A DNA stretch of 64,000 nt from Andrena cerasifolii (lineage: Eukaryota; Arthropoda; Insecta; Hymenoptera; Andrenidae). The translations under genes and the position numbers were made by a program. Numbering within the stretch: position 1 is the first letter of the stretch; every line of letters begins with the position of its first letter. Shown here one piece after another: positions 49,385 through 60,060 of this stretch. The stretch covers positions 18,395 to 82,394 of the forward strand of contig NW_027484979.1 of assembly GCF_050908995.1 (NCBI RefSeq), given 5' to 3'. The notes below the pieces were generated by a model. That model made no database searches. It saw only the letters and a program-made list of their open reading frames with translations, and was not told the DNA's origin.

Positions 49385-50740
49385 GCCCAATTTTGTGCAT
49401 TCTGAAAATTTTCGCCAGATTTTGGCCAATATATCAGGAGAACATGAAGTCGAAAGAGGTATACTAAATTTCAGCTTCATAGGCATCGCCTTAAAGGTGC
49501 AAATCAGAGGCGCAGGCCTTTCAAGAGGCGTTCGAAAATTCTGCGTGTCTTCGTTAAACAGTCACAGTCTCGAAACATCTGCGCCACTTCTCGCTCTTTG
49601 ATTTGCTCTCCGGAGACGTTACTTTGTGCCATCATTTTCGACGGCATATTCCCCTGTTACAAAGCCCAATTTTGTGCATTCTGAAAATTTTCGCCAGATT
49701 TTGGCCAATATATCTGGAGAAAATAAAGTGGAAAGAGGTATACTAAATTTCAGATTCAAAGGCATCGCCTTAAAGTTGCAAATCGGAGGCGCAGGCCTTT
49801 CAAGAGGCGTTCGAAAATTCTGCGTCTCGTTGTTAAACAATCACTGTCTCGAAACACCTGCGCCACTTCTCGCTCTTTGATTTGCTCTCCAGAGACGTTA
49901 CTTTGTTCCATCCCTTTCGACGGCATGTTGTCCTGTTACAAAGCACAATTTTGTGTATTCTCGAAATTTTCGCCAGATTTTGGCCAATATATCAGGAGAA
50001 AATTAAGTGGAAAGAGGTATACTAAATTTCAGCTTCAAAGGCATCGCCTTAAAGTTGCAAATCGGAGGCGCAGGCCTTTCAAGAGGCGTTCGAAAATTCT
50101 GCGTGTCTTCGTTAAACAGTCACTGTCTCAAAACATCTGCGCCACTTCTCGCTCTTTGATTTGCTCTCCGGAGACGTTACTTTGTGCCATCATTTTCGAC
50201 GGCATGTTCTCCTGTTACAAAGCCCAATTTTGTGCATTCTGAAAATTTTCGCCAGATTTTGGCCAATATATCAGGAGAACATGAAGTCGAAAGAGGTATA
50301 CTAAATTTCAGCTTCAAATGCATCGCCTTAAAGTTGCAAATATGAGGCGCAGGCCTTTCAAGAGGCGTTCGAAAATTCTGCGTCTCGTTGTTAAACAATC
50401 ACTGTCTCGAATCACCTGCGCCACTTCTCGCTCTTTGATTTGCTCTCCAGAGACGTTACTTTGTTCCATCTCTTTCGACGGCATGTTGTCCTGTTACAAA
50501 GCACAATTTTGTGTATTCTCGAAATTTTCGCCAGATTTTGGCCAATATATCAGGAGAAAATGAAGTGGAAATAGGTATACTAAATTTCAGCTTCAAAGGC
50601 ATCGCCTTAAAGTTGCAAATCGGAGGCGCAGGCCTTTCAAGAGGCGTTCGAAAATTCTGCGTGTCTTCGTTAAACAGTCACTGTCTCGAAACATCTGCGC
50701 CACTTCTCGCTCTTTGATTTGCTCTCCGGAGACGTTACTT
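49385..50740. repeat. 5-mer HOR, copy 2
   Basis: It matches copy 1 at an offset of 1394, one less than five monomers because the phase slip lies between the matching points. It carries ATATCTGGAGAAAATAAAG near 49,712, which introduces AATAAA and later recurs at 55.85, 59.47, 60.31 and 61.98 kb. Private changes include CATCCCTTTCG near 49,910, TCGAATCACC near 50,408 and GGAAATAGG near 50,566. Confidence 0.75.
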
Positions 50741-50744
50741 TGTT

Positions 50745-51570
50745 CCATCTCATTCGACGGCATGTTGTCCTGTTACAAAGCACAATTTTGTGTATTCTCG
50801 AAATTTTCGCCAGATTTTGGCCAATATATCAGGAGAAAATGAAGTGGAAAGAGGTATACTAAATTTCAGCTTCAAAGGCATCGCCTTAAAGTTGCAAATC
50901 GGAGGCGCAGGCCTTTCAAGAGGCGTCCGAAAATTCTGCGTCTCTTCGTTAATCAGTCACTGTCTCGAAACATCTGCGCCATATCTCGCTCTTTGATTTG
51001 CTCTCCGGAGACGTTACTGTGTGCCATCTCTTTCCACGGCATGTTCTCCTGTTACAAAGCCCAATTTTGTGCATTCTGAAAATTTTTGCTAGATTTTGGC
51101 CAATATATCAGGAGAACATGAAGTCGAAAGAGGTATACTAAATTTCAGCTTCAAATGCATCGCCTTAAAGTTGCAAATATGAGGCGCAGGCCTTTCAAGA
51201 GGCGTTCGAAAATTCTGCGTCTCGTTGTTAAACAATCACTGTCTCGAAACACCTGCGCCACTTCTCGCTCTTTGATTTGCCCTCCGGAGACGTTACTTTG
51301 TGCCATCTCTTTCGACGGCATGTTCTCCTGTTACAAAGCCCAATTCTGTGGATTCTGAAAATTTTCGCCAGATTTTGGCCAATATATCAGGAGAAAATGA
51401 AGTGGAAAGAGGTATACTAAATTTCAGCTTCAAAGGCATCGCCTTAAAGTTGCAAATAAGAGGCGCAGGCGTTTCAAGAGGCGTTCGAAAATTCTGCGTC
51501 TCTTCGTTAATCAGTCACTGTCTCGAAACATCTGCGCCATATCTCGCTCTTTGATTTGCTCTCCGGAGAC
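50745..51570. repeat. Block duplicated 23 monomers away (partner 57,161-57,986)
   Basis: It matches the partner at an offset of 6416 (23 monomers less one base). Shared markers are TTACTGTGTGCC, CTTTCCACGGCATG, CTGTGGATTCTG, GGCGTTTC and CCATATCTCGC. A third copy begins at about 63,342 and runs off the window. This copy reads AATTTTTGCTAG near 51,080 where the partner reads AATTTTCGCTAG. Confidence 0.75.
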
Positions 51571-53384
51571 GTTACTTTGTGCCATCATTTTCGACGGCAT
51601 ATTCCCCTGTTACAAAGCCCAATTTTGTGCATTCTGAAAATTTTCGCCAGATTTTGGCCAATATATCAGGAGAAAATGAAGTGGAAAGAGGTATACTAAA
51701 TTTCAGATTCAAAGGCATCGCCTTAAAGTTGCAAATCGGAGGCGCAGGCCTTTCAAGAGGCGTTCGAAAATTCTGCGTCTCGTTGTTAAACAATCACTGT
51801 CTCGAAACACCTGCGCCACTTCTCGCTCTTTGATTTGCTCTCCGGAGACGTTACTTTGTGCCATCTCTTTCCACGGCATGTTCTCCTGCTACAAAGCCCA
51901 ATTTTGTGCATTCTGAAAATTTTCGCTAGATTTTGGCCAATATATCAGGAGAACATGAAGTCGAAAGAGGTATACTAAATTTCAGCTTCAAATGCATCGC
52001 CTTAAAGTTGCAAATATGAGGCGCAGGCCTTTCAAGAGGCGTTCGAAAATTCTGCGTGTCTTCGTTAAACAGTCACAGTCTCGAAACATCTGCGCCACTT
52101 CTCGCTCTTTGATTTGCTCTCCGGAGACATTACTTTGTTCCATCTCTTTCGACGGCATATTCTCCTGTTACAAAGCCCAATTTTGTGTATTCTCGAAATT
52201 TTCGCCAGATTTTGGCCAATATATCAGGAGAACATGAAGTCGAAAGAGGTATACTAAATTTCAGCTTCAAATGCATCGCCTTAAAGTTGCAAGTAAGAGG
52301 CGCAGGCCTTTCAAGAGGCGTTCGAAAATTCTGCGTCTCGTTGTTAAACAATCACTGTCTCGAAACACCTGCGCCACTTCTCGCTCTTTGATTTGCTCTC
52401 CAGAGACGTTACTTTGTGCCATCATTTTCGACGGCATATTCCCCTGTTACAAAGCCCAATTTTGTGCATTCTGAAAATTTTCGCCAGATTTTGGCCAATA
52501 TATCAGGAGAAAATGAAGTGGAAAGAGGTATACTAAATTTCAGATTCAAAGGCATCGCCTTAAAGTTGCAAATCGGAGGCGCAGGCCTTTCAAGAGGCGT
52601 TCGAAATTCTGCGTCTCGTTGTTAAACAATCACTGTCTCGAAACACCTGCGCCACTTCTCGCTCTTTGATTTGCTCTCCAGAGACGTTACTTTGTTCCAT
52701 CTCTTTCGACGGCATGTTGTCCTGTTACAAAGCACAATTTTGTGTATTCTCGAAATTTTCGCCAGATTTTGGCCAATATATCAGGAGAAAATTAAGTGGA
52801 AAGAGGTATACTAAATTTCAGCTTCAAAGGCATCGCCTTAAAGTTGCAAATCGGAGGCGCAGGCCTTTAAAGAGGCGTTCGAAAATTCTGCGTCTCGTTG
52901 TTAAACAATCACTGTCTCGAAACACCTGCGCCACTTCTCGCTCTTTGATTTGCTCTCCGGAGACGTTACTTTGTGCCATCATTTTCGACGGCATGTTCTC
53001 CTGTTACAAAGCCCAATTTTGTGCATTCTGAAAATTTTCGCCAGATTTTGGCCAATATATCAGGAGAAAATGAAGTGGAAAGAGGTATACTAAATTTCAG
53101 CTTCAAAGGCATCGCCTTAAAGTTGCAAATCGGAGGCGCAGGCCTATCAAGAGGCGTTCGAAAATTCTGCGTGTCTTCGTTAAACAGACACTGTCTCGAA
53201 ACATCTGCGCCACTTCTCGCTCTTTGATTTGCTCTCCGGAGACGTTACTTTGTGCCATCAATTTCGACGGCATGTTCTCCTGTTACAAAGCCCAATTTTG
53301 TGCATTCTGAAAATTTTCGCCTGATTTTGGCCAATATATCAGGATAAAATGAAGTGGAAAGAGGTATACTAAATTTTAGCTTCA
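51571..53384. repeat. Mixed right-domain monomers
   Basis: Six to seven monomers with ATATTCCCCTG, AAATATGAGGCGC, GAAAATTAAGTGG and CCTTTAAAGAGG appear in an order not repeated exactly elsewhere. Private changes include CTCCTGCTACAAAG near 51,889, GGCCTATCAAGAGG near 53,143, AACAGACACTG near 53,184 and CATCAATTTCG near 53,257. The second phase slip is here, at about 52,604. Confidence 0.65.
52604..52606. other. Single-base deletion, second phase slip
   Basis: GTTCGAAATTCTGCG has three A where essentially all other monomers have four (GTTCGAAAATTC). It moves the repeat phase by one more base. It is private to this monomer and lies in a homopolymer, so sequencing error is a fair alternative. 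Confidence 0.85.
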
Positions 53385-55080
53385 AAGGCATCGCCTTAAA
53401 GTTGCAAATAAGAGGCGCAGGCCTTTCAAGAGGCTTTCGAAAATTGTGCGTCTCTTCGTGAAAAAGTCACTGTCTCGAAATACCTGCGCCACTTCTCGCT
53501 CTTTGATTTGCTCTCCGGAGACATTACTTTGTTCCATCTCTTTCGACGGCATATTCTCCTGTTACAAAGCCCAATTTTGTGTATTCTCGAAATTTTCGCC
53601 AGATTTTGGCCAATATATCAGGAGAACATGAAGTCGAAAGAGGTATACTAAATTTCAGCTTCAAATGCATCGCCTTAAAGTTGCAAGTAAGAGGCGCAGG
53701 CCTTTCAAGAGGCGTTCGAAAATTCTGCGTCTCGTTGTTAAACAATCACTGTCTCGAAACACCTGCGCCACTTCTCGCTCTTTGATTTGCTCTCCGGAGA
53801 CATTACTTTGTTCCATCTCTTTCGACGGCATATTCTCCTGTTACAAAGCCCAATTTTGTGTATTCTCGAAATTTTCGCCAGATTTTGGCCAATATATCAG
53901 GAGAACATGAAGTCGAAAGAGGTATACTAAATTTCAGCTTCAAAGGCATCGCCTTAAAGTTGCAAATCGGAGGCGCAGGCCTTTCAAGAGGCGTTCGAAA
54001 ATTCTGCGTCTCGTTGTTACACAATCACTGTCTCGAAACACCTGCGCCACTTCTCGCTCTTTGATTTGCTCTCCAGAGACGTTACTTTGTGCCATCATTT
54101 TCGACGGCATATTCCCCTGTTACAAAGCCCAATTTTGTGCATTCTGAAAATTTTCGCCAGATTTTGGCCAATATATCAGGAGAAAATGAAGTGGAAAGAG
54201 GTATACTAAATTTCAGATTCAAAGGCATCGCCTTAAAGTTGCAAATAAGAGGCGCAGGCCTTTCAAGAGGCTTTCGAAAATTGTGCGTCTCTTCGTGAAA
54301 AAGTCACTGTCTCGAAATACCTGCGCCACTTCTCGCTCTTTGATTTGCTCTCCGGAGACATTACTTTGTTCCATCTCTTTCGACGGCATATTCTCCTGTT
54401 ACAAAGCCCAATTTTGTGTATTCTCGAAATTTTCGCCAGATTTTGGCCAATATATCAGGAGAACATGAAGTCGAAAGAGGTATACTAAATTTCAGCTTCA
54501 AATGCATCGCCTTAAAGTTGCAAGTAAGAGGCGCAGGCCTTTCAAGAGGCGTTCGAAAATTCTGCGTCTCGTTGTTAAACAATCACTGTCTCGAAACACC
54601 TGCGCCACTTCTCGCTCTTTGATTTGCTCTCCGGAGACATTACTTTGTTCCATCTCTTTCGACGGCATATTCTCCTGTTACAAAGCCCAATTTTGTGTAT
54701 TCTCGAAATTTTCGCCAGATTTTGGCCAATATATCAGGAGAACATGAAGTCGAAAGAGGTATACTAAATTTCAGCTTCAAAGGCATCGCCTTAAAGTTGC
54801 AAATCGGAGGCGCAGGCCTTTCAAGAGGCGTTCGAAAATTCTGCGTCTCGTTGTTACACAATCACTGTCTCGAAACACCTGCGCCACTTCTCGCTCTTTG
54901 ATTTGCTCTCCAGAGACGTTACTTTGTGCCATCATTTTCGACGGCATATTCCCCTGTTACAAAGCCCAATTTTGTGCATTCTGAAAATTTTCGCCAGATT
55001 TTGGCCAATATATCAGGAGAAAATGAAGTGGAAAGAGGTATACTAAATTTCAGATTCAAAGGCATCGCCTTAAAGTTGCA
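53385..55080. repeat. 3-mer HOR doublet (837-bp step), right domain
   Basis: The units 53,385-54,243 and 54,222-55,080 match, overlapping slightly because the boundaries lie in common sequence. Shared rare markers are TTCGTGAAAAAGTCAC (near 53,456 and 54,293), GAAATACCTGCG and GTTACACAATC. TGAAAAAG instead of TGAAACAG occurs only in this pair. Confidence 0.8.
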
Positions 55081-56440
55081 AATCGGAGGCGCAGGCCTTT
55101 CAAGAGGCGTTCGAAAATTCTGCGTCTCGTTGTTAAACAATCACTGTCTCGAAACACCTGCGCCACTTCTCGCTCTTTGATTTGCTCTCCAGAGACGTTA
55201 CTTTGTTCCATCTCTTTCGACGGCATGTTGTCCTGTTACAAAGCACAATTTTGTGTATTCTCGAAATTTTCGCCAGATTTTGGCCAATATATCAGGAGAA
55301 AATTAAGTGGAAAGAGGTATACTAAATTTCAGCTTCAAAGGCATCGCCTTAAAGTTGCAAATCGGAGGCGCAGGCCTTTAAAGAGGCGTTCGAAAATTCT
55401 GCGTGTCTTCGTTAAACAGTCACTGTCTCGAAACATCTGCGCCACTTCTCGCTCTTTGATTTGCTCTCCGGAGACGTTACTTTGTGCCATCATTTTCGAC
55501 GGCATGTTCTCCTGTTACAAAGCCCAATTTTGTGCATTCTGAAAATTTTCGCCAGATTTTGGCCAATATATCAGGAGAACATGAAGTCGAAAGAGGTATA
55601 CTAAATTTCAGCTTCATAGGCATCGCCTTAAAGGTGCAAATCAGAGGCGCAGGCCTTTCAAGAGGCGTTCGAAAATTCTGCGTGTCTTCGTTAAACAGTC
55701 ACAGTCTCGAAACATCTGCGCCACTTCTCGCTCTTTGATTTGCTCTCCGGAGACGTTACTTTGTGCCATCATTTTCGACGGCATATTCCCCTGTTACAAA
55801 GCCCAATTTTGTGCATTCTGAAAATTTTCGCCAGATTTTGGCCAATATATCTGGAGAAAATAAAGTGGAAAGAGGTATACTAAATTTCAGCTTCAAATGC
55901 ATCGCCTTAAAGTTGCAAGTAAGAGGCGCAGGCCTTTCAAGAGGCGTTCGAAAATTCTGCGTCTCGTTGTTAAACAATCACTGTCTCGAAACACCTGCGC
56001 CACTTCTCGCTCTTTGATTTGCTCTCCAGAGACGTTACTTTGTTCCATCTCTTTCGACGGCATGTTGTCCTGTTACAAAGCACAATTTTGTGTATTCTCG
56101 AAATTTTCGCCAGATTTTGGCCAATATATCAGGAGAAAATTAAGTGGAAAGAGGTATACTAAATTTCAGCTTCAAAGGCATCGCCTTAAAGTTGCAAATC
56201 GGAGGCGCAGGCCTTTAAAGAGGCGTTCGAAAATTCTGCGTGTCTTCGTTAAACAGTCACTGTCTCGAAACATCTGCGCCACTTCTCGCTCTTTGATTTG
56301 CTCTCCGGAGACGTTACTTTGTGCCATCATTTTCGACGGCATGTTCTCCTGTTACAAAGCCCAATTTTGTGCATTCTGAAAATTTTCGCCAGATTTTGGC
56401 CAATATATCAGGAGAACATGAAGTCGAAAGAGGTATACTA
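54650..56440. repeat. Right-domain block E, copy 1 of 3
   Basis: About 1.8 kb recurs at 58,277-60,060 (offset 3627, 13 monomers) and at about 60,787-62,576 (offset 6137 falling to 6136, 22 monomers). Ordered markers are GTTACACAATC, ATATTCCCCTG, GAAAATTAAGTGG with CCTTTAAAGAGG, TTAAAGGTGC, CAGTCACAGTCTCG and ATATCTGGAGAAAATAAAG. The first part overlaps the 3-mer doublet. Confidence 0.8.
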
Positions 56441-57864
56441 AAGTTCAGCTTCATAGGCATCGCCTTAAAGGTGCAAATCAGAGTCGCAGGCCTTTCAAGA
56501 GGCGTTCGAAAATTCTGCGTGTCTTCGTTAAACAGTCACAGTCTCGAAACATCTGCGCCACTTCTCGCTCTTTGATTTGCTCTCCGGAGACATTACTTTG
56601 TTCCATCTCTTTCGACGGCATATTCTCCTGTTACAAAGCCCAATTTTGTGTATTCTCGAAATTTTCGCCAGATTTTGGCCAATATAGCAGGAGAACATGA
56701 AGTCGAAAGAGGTATACTAAATTTCAGCTTCAAATGCATCGCCTTAAAGTTGCAAGTAAGAGGCGCAGGCCTTTCAAGAGGCGTTCGAAAATTCTGCGTC
56801 TCGTTGTTAAACAATCACTGTCTCGAAACACCTGCGCCACTTCTCGCTCTTTGATTTGCTCTCCAGAGACGTTACTTTGTTCCATCTCTTTCGACGGCAT
56901 GTTGTCCTGTTACAAAGCACAATTTTGTGTATTCTCGAAATTTTCGCCAGATTTTGGCCAATATATCAGGAGAAAATGAAGTGGAAAGAGGTATACTAAA
57001 TTTCAGATTCAAAGGCATCGCCTTAAAGTTGCAAATCGGAGGCGCAGGCCTTTCAAGAGGCGTTCGAAAATTCTGCGTCTCGTTGTTAAACAATCACTGT
57101 CTCGAAACACCTGCGCCACTTCTCGCTCTTTGATTTGCTCTCCAGAGACGTTACTTTGTTCCATCTCTTTCGACGGCATGTTGTCCTGTTACAAAGCACA
57201 ATTTTGTGTATTCTCGAAATTTTCGCCAGATTTTGGCCAATATATCAGGAGAAAATGAAGTGGAAAGAGGTATACTAAATTTCAGCTTCAAAGGCATCGC
57301 CTTAAAGTTGCAAATCGGAGGCGCAGGCCTTTCAAGAGGCGTTCGAAAATTCTGCGTCTCTTCGTTAATCAGTCACTGTCTCGAAACATCTGCGCCATAT
57401 CTCGCTCTTTGATTTGCTCTCCGGAGACGTTACTGTGTGCCATCTCTTTCCACGGCATGTTCTCCTGTTACAAAGCCCAATTTTGTGCATTCTGAAAATT
57501 TTCGCTAGATTTTGGCCAATATATCAGGAGAACATGAAGTCGAAAGAGGTATACTAAATTTCAGCTTCAAATGCATCGCCTTAAAGTTGCAAATATGAGG
57601 CGCAGGCCTTTCAAGAGGCGTTCGAAAATTCTGCGTCTCGTTGTTAAACAATCACTGTCTCGAAACACCTGCGCCACTTCTCGCTCTTTGATTTGCCCTC
57701 CGGAGACGTTACTTTGTGCCATCTCTTTCGACGGCATGTTCTCCTGTTACAAAGCCCAATTCTGTGGATTCTGAAAATTTTCGCCAGATTTTGGCCAATA
57801 TATCAGGAGAAAATGAAGTGGAAAGAGGTATACTAAATTTCAGCTTCAAAGGCATCGCCTTAAA
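56441..57864. repeat. Continuation of the 22-monomer duplicate (partner 62,577-64,000)
   Basis: It follows block E copy 1 and matches 62,577-64,000 at an offset of 6136, including AAAGTTCAGC and GAGTCGCAGG (near 56,450 and 56,480; also near 62,577 and 62,617). A private CAATATAGCAGG lies near 56,685. With block E this gives a duplicate of at least 3.2 kb that runs off the right end of the window. Confidence 0.8.
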
Positions 57865-60060
57865 GTTGCAAATAAGAGGCGCAGGCGTTTCAAGAGGCGT
57901 TCGAAAATTCTGCGTCTCTTCGTTAATCAGTCACTGTCTCGAAACATCTGCGCCATATCTCGCTCTTTGATTTGCTCTCCGGAGACGTTACTTTGTGCCA
58001 TCTCTTTCGACGGCATGTTCTCCTGTTACGAAGCCCAATTTTGTGCAGTCTGAATATTTTCGCTAGATTTTGGCCAATATATCAGGAGAACATGAAGTCG
58101 AAAGAGGTATACTAAATTTCAGCATCAAATGCATCGCCTTAAAGTTGCAAATATGAGGCGCAGGCCTTTCAAGAGGCGTTCGAAAATTCTGCGTCTCGTT
58201 GTTAAACAATCACTGTCTCGAAACACCTGCGCCACTTCTCGCTCTTTGATTTGCTCTCCGGAGACATTACTTTGTTCCATCTCTTCCGACGGCATATTCT
58301 CCTGTTACAAAGCCCAATTTTGTGTATTCTCGAAATTTTCGCCAGATTTTGGCCAATATATCAGGAGAACATGAAGTCGAAAGAGGTATACTAAATTTCA
58401 GCTTCAAAGGCATCGCCTTAAAGTTGCAAATCGGAGGCGCAGGCCTTTCAAGAGGCGTTCGAAAATTCTGCGTCTCGTTGTTACACAATCACTGTCTCGA
58501 AACACCTGCGCCACTTCTCGCTCTTTGATTTGCTCTCCAGAGACGTTACTTTGTGCCATCATTTTCGACGGCATATTCCCCTGTTACAAAGCCCAATTTT
58601 GTGCATTCTGAAAATTTTCGCCAGATTTTGGCCAATATATCAGGAGAAAATGAAGTGGAAAGAGGTATACTAAATTTCAGATTCAAAGGCATCGCCTTAA
58701 AGTTGCAAATCGGAGGCGCAGGCCTTTCAAGAGGCGTTCGAAAATTCTGCGTCTCGTTGTTAAACAATCACTGTCTCGAAACACCTGCGCCACTTCTCGC
58801 TCTTTGATTTGCTCTCCAGAGACGTTACTTTGTTCCATCTCTTTCGACGGCATGTTGTCCTGTTACAAAGCACAATTTTGTGTATTCTCGAAATTTTCGC
58901 CAGATTTTGGCCAATATATCAGGAGAAAATTAAGTGGAAAGAGGTATACTAAATTTCAGCTTCAAAGGCATCGCCTTAAAGTTGCAAATCGGAGGCGCAG
59001 GCCTTTAAAGAGGCGTTCGAAAATTCTGCGTGTCTTCGTTAAACAGTCACTGTCTCGAAACATCTGCGCCACTTCTCGCTCTTTGATTTGCTCTCCGGAG
59101 ACGTTACTTTGTGCCATCATTTTCGACGGCATGTTCTCCTGTTACAAAGCCCAATTTTGTGCATTCTGAAAATTTTCGCCAGATTTTGGCCAATATATCA
59201 GGAGAACATGAAGTCGAAAGAGGTATACTAAATTTCAGCTTCATAGGCATCGCCTTAAAGGTGCAAATCAGAGGCGCAGGCCTTTCAAGAGGCGTTCGAA
59301 AATTCTGCGTGTCTTCGTTAAACAGTCACAGTCTCGAAACATCTGCGCCACTTCTCGCTCTTTGATTTGCTCTCCGGAGACGTTACTTTGTGCCATCATT
59401 TTCGACGGCATATTCCCCTGTTACAAAGCCCAATTTTGTGCATTCTGAAAATTTTCGCCAGATTTTGGCCAATATATCTGGAGAAAATAAAGTGGAAAGA
59501 GGTATACTAAATTTCAGCTTCAAATGCATCGCCTTAAAGTTGCAAGTAAGAGGCGCAGGCCTTTCAAGAGGCGTTCGAAAATTCTGCGTCTCGTTGTTAA
59601 ACAATCACTGTCTCGAAACACCTGCGCCACTTCTCGCTCTTTGATTTGCTCTCCAGAGACGTTACTTTGTTCCATCTCTTTCGACGGCATGTTGTCCTGT
59701 TACAAAGCACAATTTTGTGTATTCTCGAAATTTTCGCCAGATTTTGGCCAATATATCAGGAGAAAATTAAGTGGAAAGAGGTATACTAAATTTCAGCTTC
59801 AAAGGCATCGCCTTAAAGTTGCAAATCGGAGGCGCAGGCCTTTAAAGAGGCGTTCGAAAATTCTGCGTGTCTTCGTTAAACAGTCACTGTCTCGAAACAT
59901 CTGCGCCACTTCTCGCTCTTTGATTTGCTCTCCGGAGACGTTACTTTGTGCCATCATTTTCGACGGCATGTTCTCCTGTTACAAAGCCCAATTTTGTGCA
60001 TTCTGAAAATTTTCGCCAGATTTTGGCCAATATATCAGGAGAACATGAAGTCGAAAGAGT
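57845..60060. repeat. 9-monomer-offset duplicate with block E copy 2
   Basis: It matches about 60,355-62,569 at an offset of 2510, then 2509. The markers TTACGAAGCCC with GCAGTCTGAATATT (near 58,026 and 60,536) and CATCTCTTCCGACGG (near 58,280 and 60,790) are found only in this pair. Block E copy 2 lies inside. The third phase slip sits at the right edge. Confidence 0.8.
60058..60060. other. Single-base deletion, third phase slip
   Basis: GAAAGAGTATACTAA has lost one G from the otherwise invariant GAAAGAGGTATAC. Both related copies (near 59,220 and 61,733) keep GG, so the loss followed duplication or is a sequencing error. Confidence 0.85.

Noticed and set aside
55897..56379. Arg/Lys-rich 160-codon frame that looks like a nuclear or DNA-binding protein
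   Set aside because: The basic run is just the out-of-frame reading of GAGGCGCAGGCC and neighbouring bases, present in every monomer. Although this frame starts with ATG, it exists only because of the TTA variant.
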